From an uncultured Bacteroidaceae bacterium (GTDB lineage: Bacteria; Bacteroidota; Bacteroidia; Bacteroidales; Bacteroidaceae), in assembly GCA_934364765.1 (NCBI GenBank), contig CAKRMO010000011.1:1-12653 (forward strand): a stretch of DNA of 12,653 nt. The letters are read 5' to 3'. The stretch's first letter is position 1. Each line of letters begins with the position of its first letter. The position numbers and the translations under genes are program-made. Shown piece after piece: positions 7,439 through 12,653 of the stretch. Below the pieces are notes generated by a model. That model searched no databases and was not told where the DNA came from. It worked only from the letters and a program-made list of their open reading frames with translations.

Positions 7439-8110
7439 TCACTCCACTTTCAAAGTCTCGTTGCAGGGCGAATAACTAATCTGTATGCGGTCGAAAGCGT
7501 TCAGGATTTCGATGTTCCGCTGCAATGTCTTAGTCTTGTCCCAATTGAAGAAGATGCGGATATGCCGGGCTTTTTCGTTTTCAAACTCCGCCTTGACACG
7601 ATAAAACGCCGCAAGCTGCGAAACAACGTCGCCAAGCTCTGCATTGTCGAACACAACAGGCTTGAAACTGAGAGTGTCCGGCTTTACCGCAACTTCCGCC
7701 TTTGCGCTGTCCCGCTTGTCGGACACGGCCAACTCCGCATTTGTTTTCGGAGCGTTGCTTGAGGACACGGAACGGAATGCACCCGAACGGATAGCCGCAA
7801 AAGTGATGCCCGAAAGAAAAATGAACCCGATGATCGAGGCGGCAACCTTGGAACGGCTGCCCGGCTTGGGGATTTTCACGGCCGCAATCCCGTGTTGGGC
7901 GGAAAACTCCCTCCACGCCTCGCCAGCATTAACTTTCTTGGGATTTGCTCTCCGCATTGCCATTCTTGCCATCGCCATGCCGTGAAAAAGTTCCTTTATG
8001 TCCTCATCGGCAAGCAGGGCTTCCACCTGCCCGTCGGTATAGCGTTCGGGATGTTCCTGCATATCGAAGAACATCATCCGTTTTTCTTCCTTATTCATTT
8101 CCTTTGTCAT
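7439..8110 (-). CDS. Anti-sigma factor, compact DUF4974-type (FecR-like)
   Basis: This 223-residue single-pass inner-membrane protein is expected to bind and hold the ECF sigma factor until the receptor signals. Residues 1-80 are cytoplasmic, with the HPERYTDGQVEALLADEDIKELF stretch typical of Bacteroidota FecR-type N-termini (split here at residues 20-42). Residues 89-107 form the membrane segment. Residues 108-150 are an Ala/Ser/Lys linker. Residues 151-221 (VVFDNAELGDVVSQLAAFY onward) match the DUF4974 domain that normally follows a FecR domain. A full FecR domain of about 100 residues is missing, since there is no space between membrane and DUF4974. The ATG overlaps the sigma stop codon as ATGA (8110-8107), implying translational coupling. 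The domain assignment is by eye and fairly sure; the anti-sigma role is inferred from the family and position. Confidence 0.85.
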   Translation of the reverse strand: MTKEMNKEEKRMMFFDMQEHPERYTDGQVEALLADEDIKELFHGMAMARMAMRRANPKKVNAGEAWREFSAQHGIAAVKIPKPGSRSKVAASIIGFIFLSGITFAAIRSGAFRSVSSSNAPKTNAELAVSDKRDSAKAEVAVKPDTLSFKPVVFDNAELGDVVSQLAAFYRVKAEFENEKARHIRIFFNWDKTKTLQRNIEILNAFDRIQISYSPCNETLKVE

Positions 8111-8598
8111 TGTCTTGCTCCTTTTAATTGTTTTCTGATCCAGTCCAACGCCTGCGAGATATGGTTATAAACCGTAACCTTGCTCACCCCGACTTCATCA
8201 GCCACCTCCTTGTAGGATTTCCCTTGCAGATAGCGCAAACGGAATATCAGCTTGCGCACAGGCGGTTCGAGGTTGTCGATGAGAAGTTTCACCCGGTCGA
8301 GACGCTCATCGGTATCTTCCGAAATAATTGCGTCTGCGTCATCAAGCAACAGCTTTGCCACTTTCTCCTTAACGCTTTTGCGGGCTATCAGGTTAAGGCT
8401 GCGGTTGCGGACGCTCCGCATCAGATACCCTTCCTCGCTTCCGGGCATCAGCACAACGCCGTCTGCAAGAATTTGCGTGAACACGTCGCTCACCACGTCC
8501 TTGCTTTCGTCGTCATCATTGAGAATGCATCTGGCCAGATTGTACATCCTCCCGTAATGCCGGCGAAACAGACGCTCTATGTCCTTTTCCTGTCTCAT
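8107..8598 (-). CDS. ECF RNA polymerase sigma-70 factor (Bacteroidota type)
   Basis: This 163-residue extracytoplasmic-function sigma factor directs RNA polymerase to a small regulon. Region 2 spans about residues 5-70: FRRHYGRMYNLARCILND, then DVVSDVFTQI, and LMRSVRNRSLNLIARK for the -10 contact. Region 4 spans about 108-160: LEPPVRKLIFRLRYLQGKS, then a helix-turn-helix YKEVADEVGVSKVTVYNHI for the -35 contact. There is no region 1 or 3, as expected for ECF factors, and the length is typical. The start is an ATG 27 bases below the conserved promoter block at 8626-8655. The gene overlaps the anti-sigma gene by 4 bp. The sequence context suggests autoregulation and activation of the receptor gene. 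Its signal and full regulon are unknown. Confidence 0.94.
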   Translation of the reverse strand: MRQEKDIERLFRRHYGRMYNLARCILNDDDESKDVVSDVFTQILADGVVLMPGSEEGYLMRSVRNRSLNLIARKSVKEKVAKLLLDDADAIISEDTDERLDRVKLLIDNLEPPVRKLIFRLRYLQGKSYKEVADEVGVSKVTVYNHISQALDWIRKQLKGARQ

Positions 8599-8625
8599 AC
8601 ACTACCAATACCGTTTGGCGAGGTC

Positions 8626-8655
8626 AAAAACTAAGCAAAACAATGACTTTTTTCA
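8626..8655 (-). promoter_or_regulatory. Probable autoregulatory ECF promoter of the sigma/anti-sigma operon
   Basis: The minus strand carries TGAAAAAAGT, four variable bases and GTTTTGCTTAGTTTTT, matching the receptor promoter block (7107-7136) at 28 of 30 positions with no gaps. It ends 27 bases before the sigma ATG, which would give a very short leader. Two such blocks in one cluster suggest that the sigma factor controls its own operon. Confidence 0.75.
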
Positions 8656-8676
8656 TTTTTCATGAATGGAACATAC

Positions 8677-8716
8677 AAAAAAACGGACGGCTGCGAATTT
8701 GCGCAATGCCGCCCGT
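8677..8716 (-). terminator. Rho-independent terminator of thrA
   Basis: Read on the minus strand, ACGGGCGGC (8716-8708) pairs with GCCGTCCGT (8691-8683), with one G-T pair. An inner TGCG/CGCA stem continues it, and seven T residues follow. It begins 27 bases after the thrA stop and isolates thrA from the sigma operon. Confidence 0.9.
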
Positions 8717-8743
8717 AGGTTATTTCTTCTTCCGCACCCGACG

Positions 8744-11173
8744 TCAGATGTTCGCCACGCTCATTATGTCGGCAAACACCCCGGCGGCGGTAACGTCAGC
8801 TCCCGCCCCGTAGCCCTCAATGTGCATGGGGTACTCGCGGTAGCGTTCGGTGGTTATCAGTATCACGTTGTTCGAGCCTTCGAGATGGTAGAACGGATGG
8901 TTCTTGTCAACCGCCACAAGCCCCACGCTCGTCTTTCCGTTGTCCATCCGCGCCACGTAGCGCCAGCGTTTCCCCTCTTTTTCAAGCGTCATGCGCCTCT
9001 CCTCAAAGCCGGCGTCAAGTTCAGGGAGGCGTTCCAGAAACTCTTCGAGCGGCATCTTCATGAACTCCTCAGGTATGAACGGCGTTGCAACCACATCGGC
9101 GGTGTCAACACAGTACCCCGCCTCGCGGGCAAGTATCACAAGTTTGCGCATAACGTCCTTTCCGCTCAAGTCAATGCGCGGGTCGGGCTCGCTGTAACCG
9201 GCCTCGCGCGCCATTTGCACGGCGCGGCTGAAAGGAGTTTCCTTGGAAATTTCGTTGAACACGAAGTTGAGCGTGCCGCTGAGCACCGCCTCGATGCAAA
9301 GTATCTTGTCGCCGCTGCCGGTAAGGTCGTTAATGGTGTTGATAATAGGAAGTCCCGCGCCCACATTGGTCTCGAATAGGAATTTCACGCCTTTTGCACG
9401 TGCGGTGTCCTTCAGCCTGCGGTAGTTTTCGTACGGCGATGAGGCGGCAATCTTGTTTGCAGCCACCACGCTTATGTTGTTCTCGAAAAGTGTCTGGTAA
9501 AGCCCCGCCACTTCCTCGCTCGCCGTGCAGTCCACAAACACCGAGTTGAAAATGTTCATGCCGAGAATTTCCCTTTTCAGGCGTTCTATGTCGCTCTTGC
9601 CGCCCTGTTTCAAGGCTTCCCTATAGTTTTCAAGCGCAATGCCGTCGCGGCTGAACACGGCGTTGTGTCCGCTCGCAATGCCTACGACATTAAGCTGCAA
9701 CCCTCGTGTACGCATAAGTTTCTCGCGCTGCGAAGATATTTGTTCAAGCAGCTTCGAGCCTACCGTGCCCACTCCGCACACAAAAAGGTTTAGCACCTGG
9801 TATTCGCTAAGGAAGAAACTGTCGTGTATAACGTTCAGCGACTTGCGCAAAAGGTCTCTCTCCACGACAAACGACACGTTTGTCTCGGTAGCTCCCTGCG
9901 CCATTGCCACTATGTTTATTCCGTTGCGCCCCAAGACCCCGAAAAGTTTTCCTGCAACGCCCGGGGTGTGCTTCATCTTGTCGCCCACAACCGCCACAGT
10001 CGAAAGGTTTCCGGTGAGTATTGCGGGGTTCATCGCACCGGTCGCAATCTCCTTTGCAAACTCGGCATCAAGCACGCGGCGAGCCTTCTCCCCGTCGTCG
10101 TCGGTTACGCAAAGGCTCGTGCTGGCCTCCGAGGAAGTCTGCGCCACAAGGAACACGCTCACGCCGTTGTCGGCAAGTGTCGAGAATATCCTGCGGTTCA
10201 CGCCTATCACGCCCACCATCGAAGGACCGCTCACCGTTACGAGGCTCGTGTTCCTTATTGACGAGATGCCCTTTATGGCACGCTTGTCGTCAATAGGCCC
10301 TTTGTGGATTATGCTGCCCGGCGCATCGGGGCGGAACGTGTTCTTAACGTATATGGGAATGCCCTTGACGCGCACCGGATATATGGTTGGCGGGTAAATC
10401 ACCTTAGCCCCGAAGTTGCAAAGCTCCATTGCCTCGTTGTACGAAAGCTCGTCAATGGTATAGGCGTTGGGGATAACCCTCGGGTCGGCGGTCATGAAAC
10501 CGTCAACGTCGGTCCAAATTTCAAGGGCCGAGGCATCGAGCGCGGCCGCCACTATTGCCGCCGTGTAGTCAGAGCCTCCGCGTCCAAGGTTGGTTGTCTC
10601 GCCATCGTTAAGGTCGCTCGCTATGAAGCCGCCAATCACCGCAGCCTCGGGCACAGGCGAGAAAGTCTGCCTCACAAGGCGCAGCGTGTTGTCGAAGTCC
10701 ACAAGGTTGCGCCCCTGGCGGCGTGTGGTCTTGATAAACTGCCTTGAATCATACCACGCCGCGCCGTCAATGAGCGAGGAGACTATCTGCGATGACAGCC
10801 TTTCGCCGTAACTCACAATTACATTGGCTGTTTTTTCGGTCAGGTCGCGTATAAGATACACGCCGTGGTATATGCTGCGCAGTTCGTCAAACAGCTCCTC
10901 AACTTTCTCGCACAGCGCGTCGCGCACCACCCCGTCGGGAATAACGGTGTCTATCATGTTGCGGTGGCGCTCTATCATTGCGTTGAACTCGTCGCGATAT
11001 GCCGCATCGCCTGCCGACGCCAGCCGCGACGTGGCTATAAGCCTGTCGGTGATGCCGCCAAGCGCGGATACCACAACTATCACAGGCTCGTCGATTGCCT
11101 CAACTATTTTCTTCAAGTTGAGTATGCTCTCCGGCGAGCCTACGGATGTTCCTCCGAATTTAAGTACTCTCAT
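8744..11173 (-). CDS. thrA: Bifunctional aspartate kinase / homoserine dehydrogenase
   Basis: This 809-residue cytosolic enzyme catalyses the first and third steps of the aspartate pathway to threonine and methionine: ATP-dependent phosphorylation of aspartate, and NAD(P)H reduction of aspartate semialdehyde to homoserine. The kinase domain starts with KFGGTSVG (5-12) and has GRGGSDYT (197-204) and CNFGAKVIYP near 250. ACT-type regulatory repeats lie around 310-450 (GISSIRNTSLVTVSG, then VAVVGDKMKHTPGVAGKLF). The NAD-binding motif GVGTVG is at 467-472, and the dehydrogenase ends with GYGAGADVTAAGVFADI near the C-terminus. The order and length match the ThrA/MetL fusion class. The ACT region argues for end-product feedback, but which amino acid inhibits cannot be told here. 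It has its own candidate promoter (11220-11227) and terminator, with no thrB, thrC or apgM neighbour. Confidence 0.97.
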   Translation of the reverse strand: MRVLKFGGTSVGSPESILNLKKIVEAIDEPVIVVVSALGGITDRLIATSRLASAGDAAYRDEFNAMIERHRNMIDTVIPDGVVRDALCEKVEELFDELRSIYHGVYLIRDLTEKTANVIVSYGERLSSQIVSSLIDGAAWYDSRQFIKTTRRQGRNLVDFDNTLRLVRQTFSPVPEAAVIGGFIASDLNDGETTNLGRGGSDYTAAIVAAALDASALEIWTDVDGFMTADPRVIPNAYTIDELSYNEAMELCNFGAKVIYPPTIYPVRVKGIPIYVKNTFRPDAPGSIIHKGPIDDKRAIKGISSIRNTSLVTVSGPSMVGVIGVNRRIFSTLADNGVSVFLVAQTSSEASTSLCVTDDDGEKARRVLDAEFAKEIATGAMNPAILTGNLSTVAVVGDKMKHTPGVAGKLFGVLGRNGINIVAMAQGATETNVSFVVERDLLRKSLNVIHDSFFLSEYQVLNLFVCGVGTVGSKLLEQISSQREKLMRTRGLQLNVVGIASGHNAVFSRDGIALENYREALKQGGKSDIERLKREILGMNIFNSVFVDCTASEEVAGLYQTLFENNISVVAANKIAASSPYENYRRLKDTARAKGVKFLFETNVGAGLPIINTINDLTGSGDKILCIEAVLSGTLNFVFNEISKETPFSRAVQMAREAGYSEPDPRIDLSGKDVMRKLVILAREAGYCVDTADVVATPFIPEEFMKMPLEEFLERLPELDAGFEERRMTLEKEGKRWRYVARMDNGKTSVGLVAVDKNHPFYHLEGSNNVILITTERYREYPMHIEGYGAGADVTAAGVFADIMSVANI

Positions 11174-11193
11174 TTTATAATGTATGTCAAAAC

Positions 11194-11207
11194 GGCGGTC
11201 TCCCGCC
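11194..11207 (-). promoter_or_regulatory. Leader hairpin before thrA
   Basis: On the minus strand GGCGG-GAGA-CCGCC forms a 5-bp all-GC stem closed by a GNRA-type tetraloop (GAGA), about 20 bases before the thrA ATG and close to the predicted transcript start. It would be stable in RNA. It could protect the 5' end or modulate initiation. There is no leader peptide or long T-tract, so a classical attenuator is not supported. Confidence 0.45.
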
Positions 11208-11219
11208 TCACTTTCGGCG

Positions 11220-11227
11220 CAAAATTA
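11220..11227 (-). promoter_or_regulatory. Candidate -7 box for thrA
   Basis: The minus strand reads TAATTTTG, matching TAnnTTTG, about 46 bases before the thrA ATG. No TTTG is found at the standard 19-21-base distance; the nearest similar sequence, TTTA at 11256-11253, is 25 bases away. The assignment rests on the -7 match and its position. Confidence 0.45.
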
Positions 11228-11577
11228 CTTATTCCCCATAAACTATTGGCAGTAAATTCCACTTTTTTACCCCCCGTTATCCCCAATATTTGCCGTTTGG
11301 CGCGGCAAACGCAAAAACTTGAGCGACTTTTCATGCAAACCGTTGCAAGCCTGTAAAAAATTATCCGCACATTTGCGAAAACACTGCACAACGCACGCTG
11401 CACGGGGCATGGCGGGGCACATATTTGCCCTCACGCCAAAACAGGGGGAAACGCCGCTTGGGCATTCATGGGCGCAAAGCGCAAGCTTCATCGCAAGACT
11501 TTGATTTACAACGGCTTGCCCTTGCTCTGAAAATTCTTTGTATGTTGTTGTCTGTCAGACGTTTGCAATGGCGAAAA

Positions 11578-11655
11578 TTATATCAGATATAATTTAAACT
11601 ACATAGGACATAGAAAAAATTATGTCTGATGTAGTTTTTCCCATGTCCTATGCAG
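11578..11655. repeat. Repeat array C: four 15-bp units at 21-bp period
   Basis: The units start at 11578, 11599, 11620 and 11641: TTATATCAGATATAA, CTACATAGGACATAG, TTATGTCTGATGTAG and CCATGTCCTATGCAG. Spacers are TTTAAA, AAAAAA and TTTTTC. The two core types alternate, and the first two units face the last two, so the array is close to an inverted repeat around its centre. It is preceded by GCGAAAA, as array A is. It begins 57 bases after the trxA stop codon. Confidence 0.92.
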
Positions 11656-11712
11656 TTTTTCCCGCAAATCGCGGCGGCGTTTTCCCGCGCCCTCCGCCCT
11701 TGCGTATGCCTG

Positions 11713-12027
11713 TCAAAGTATCGCCTTCAAGGCGTCCTCGAGCTGCTGCTTGGGAACTCCGCCCACAATGGTGTTGGCGAGCTTTCCGTCCTTGAAGTAA
11801 AGCACTGCCGGAATCGACATTATGCCGAAACGCTGGGCTATGCCGCCGTTGTCGTCCACATTGCAGCGCCCCACAACCGCCTTGCCGGAGTAAGCCTCCG
11901 CTATCTGCTCCACAAAAGGCATGATGTGGCGGCAAGGGCCGCACCAGTCGGCATAAAAATCAACCATCAAAGGCTTTCCGCCGTTGAGCAGTTCGTCAAA
12001 ATTCTGTTCTGTAATCTCAATCTCCAT
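11713..12027 (-). CDS. trxA: Thioredoxin
   Basis: This 104-residue cytosolic thiol-disulfide oxidoreductase reduces protein disulfides and is itself reduced by thioredoxin reductase. The active site WCGPC is at residues 28-32, the buried Asp of classical thioredoxins is D23, and the cis-proline is P73 in SIPAV. An extra cysteine, C55, lies in RCNVDDN. Length and motifs are those of classical TrxA, with no signal peptide, so it is not one of the periplasmic TlpA/ResA-like proteins common in Bacteroidota. The ATG at 12027 has a weak leader. It lies 52 bp downstream of the lipoprotein gene on the same strand, close enough for cotranscription, although no terminator or clear promoter decides this. 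Another thioredoxin paralogue elsewhere is likely, so the symbol is by family. Confidence 0.95.
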   Translation of the reverse strand: MEIEITEQNFDELLNGGKPLMVDFYADWCGPCRHIMPFVEQIAEAYSGKAVVGRCNVDDNGGIAQRFGIMSIPAVLYFKDGKLANTIVGGVPKQQLEDALKAIL

Positions 12028-12079
12028 ATTGTCGCTGTTTTTGTTTCTTCACCAACATATATTCAAACGCCGTGCCACG

Positions 12080-12457
12080 TCAATAGTCGCGCACAAAATA
12101 TGTATAGTCGCCGTCATCGAAATAAAGCCTGAAAGCATTTCGCCCGTCAAAGTCTATGTCCCAAGTTTCCGACGGACGGTCATTGTAGCGGAAGTATATC
12201 CTGTGGCGGCCCGCCTCCCACAGAAAAGAGGAGTAGTCAGACACATGGCCGTAATCGTATTGCGTAATCATTCCCATGCCGTCCCCGTAGAACTTCACAA
12301 CGGTGTAGGAGTTTCCCCAGTCGTCCTGCGTGTGCCACTCCCCCACAAGCCTGTCCTCGCTCCACCATGCATCGTCCCCACACGAGGAAAACGCGAAAAC
12401 AAGCGTGAGCATGAGCAGCAACACAGCCGCCGACGGTCTTTTGACAATAACTTTCAT
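12080..12457 (-). CDS. Small lipocalin-like lipoprotein
   Basis: This 125-residue lipoprotein has a charged start (MKVIVKRP), a hydrophobic stretch (residues 10-23), and a lipobox ending SSC with the acylated cysteine at C26. After it come G-D-D, a short acidic stretch compatible with a Bacteroidota surface-export signal. The mature part (LVGEWHTQ, then repeated aromatic strands such as IYFRYND and FRLYFDD) looks like a lipocalin-type small beta-barrel, starting with the usual V-G-E/K-W motif. No function is known to me. The open frame continues to 12649, but the 12457 ATG is chosen because it places the signal peptide correctly and lies just after a promoter (12481-12513). It is divergent from the gene at 12576 and 52 bp upstream of trxA. 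Confidence 0.8.
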   Translation of the reverse strand: MKVIVKRPSAAVLLLMLTLVFAFSSCGDDAWWSEDRLVGEWHTQDDWGNSYTVVKFYGDGMGMITQYDYGHVSDYSSFLWEAGRHRIYFRYNDRPSETWDIDFDGRNAFRLYFDDGDYTYFVRDY

Positions 12458-12480
12458 TTTCAAAACATTTTGCATCAGTG

Positions 12481-12513
12481 CAAAAGTACGCATTTTTTTC
12501 ATAACTTTGCAAG
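12481..12513 (-). promoter_or_regulatory. Candidate promoter of the lipoprotein gene
   Basis: The minus strand shows TACTTTTG (12488-12481, matching TAnnTTTG) with CTTG at 12513-12510, a 21-base gap, close to the Bacteroidota -33/-7 layout. Transcription would begin near 12474, about 17 bases before the ATG. Confidence 0.5.
12502..12509 (+). promoter_or_regulatory. Candidate -7 box for the gene at 12576
   Basis: TAACTTTG on the plus strand matches TAnnTTTG and would give a leader of about 55-60 bases before the ATG at 12576. It abuts the -33 region of the opposing lipoprotein promoter, so the two promoters share DNA. No good -33 TTTG is seen at 19-21 bases. Confidence 0.4.
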
Positions 12514-12575
12514 GAAACTGTTTTCCGCCCAAGCCAGCGGCGGAAATGCGTAAGGAATAACTAAAAAACAGATAT

Positions 12576-12653
12576 ATGAAAGCCCAGAAACTCATCCTTT
12601 CCGCGTTCGCACTCTGCGCCGCATTTGCAGGTGCAAACGCCCAGAGCAAAACC
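12576..12653 (+). CDS. Secreted protein of unknown function, N-terminal fragment
   Basis: An ATG at 12576 opens a frame of 26 codons that continues past the window. MKAQKLILSAFALCAAFAGA followed by NAQSKT is a clear Sec signal peptide: KAQK n-region, hydrophobic core, and ANA before Q as a signal peptidase I site. The cysteine within the core is not in a lipobox. It was chosen as real because of the signal peptide, the A-rich AACTAAAAAACAG leader and the -7 box at 12502. Nothing of the mature protein is visible, so no function can be given. Confidence 0.75.
   Translation, partial: MKAQKLILSAFALCAAFAGANAQSKT

Larger units (their letters stand above)
11174..11712. other. Non-coding region between trxA and thrA
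   Basis: This 539-bp gap holds the thrA leader hairpin and -7 box, repeat array C (11578-11655), a 7-bp inverted repeat TTTGCCG/CGGCAAA (11289-11309), and an 11-bp palindrome GTCTGTCAGAC (11550-11560). Short frames in 11267-11504 on both strands lack the composition or motifs of a protein and I do not believe them. No tRNA or known RNA family is recognised. No obvious GC-rich terminator follows trxA. Confidence 0.75.

Noticed and set aside
9639..10397. Plus-strand frame of about 250 codons inside thrA
   Set aside because: Antisense shadow of the conserved aspartokinase/homoserine dehydrogenase gene, rich in S, T, P and R from codon bias.
11267..11504. Short frames on both strands between trxA and thrA
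   Set aside because: No family motif, no promoter or leader signal, Cys- and Ala-rich shadow-like composition, and mutually overlapping.
12458..12649. N-terminal extension of the lipoprotein frame to 12649
   Set aside because: It would bury the signal peptide and lipobox 64 residues inside the protein and run through both divergent promoters.

Overview
The window looks like chromosome of a Bacteroidota species, most likely a Bacteroidales gut-type bacterium of roughly balanced GC. The evidence is the TAnnTTTG-type -7 promoter boxes, the weak Shine-Dalgarno signals, the ECF sigma / DUF4974 anti-sigma / STN-domain outer-membrane receptor cluster, the short-leader lipoprotein, and PNPase, ThrA and ferritin sequences that fit this phylum. 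I cannot assign a genus from sequence alone.

Layout from left to right. A MmcQ/YjbR-family gene starts at 62 and runs off the left edge on the minus strand. It is divergent from a canonical ferritin gene (186-707, plus), which ends in a strong terminator. A lone family-2 glycosyltransferase (864-1631, plus) and polynucleotide phosphorylase (1844-4150, plus) follow, each closed by its own terminator. Everything from 4482 to 12457 is on the minus strand. Read in its transcription direction this is: a small lipoprotein, thioredoxin, a 539-bp non-coding gap, bifunctional aspartokinase/homoserine dehydrogenase with its own terminator, and then a cell-surface signalling cluster (ECF sigma factor, 4-bp-overlapping anti-sigma factor, TonB-dependent-type receptor). 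A secreted-protein gene begins at 12576 on the plus strand and runs off the right edge.

The signalling cluster can be read as a circuit. The regions upstream of the sigma gene and of the receptor gene share a 30-bp block with 28 identical positions, which is best explained as the target promoter of this sigma factor. The sigma factor would therefore drive itself plus the anti-sigma factor, and separately the receptor. The anti-sigma factor is compact: one membrane segment and a DUF4974-like periplasmic domain, with no room for a full FecR domain. The receptor carries the N-terminal STN signalling domain expected of a transducer.

The most unusual content is a family of three intergenic arrays (4379-4456, 7228-7305, 11578-11655). 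Each has four imperfectly palindromic 15-bp units at an exact 21-bp period, separated by 6-bp A/T spacers, often A6 or T6. Units come in both orientations and in two versions that differ in a central dinucleotide (YTATGTC-TG-ATRTAR and CTATGTC-CT-ATGTAG). Two arrays lie in inverted orientation on either side of the receptor gene, and one contains a perfect 15-bp hairpin between convergent genes. I do not recognise this element. It resembles a REP/BIME-like or miniature mobile repeat, or a phased protein-binding array, and is the best candidate here for something undescribed.
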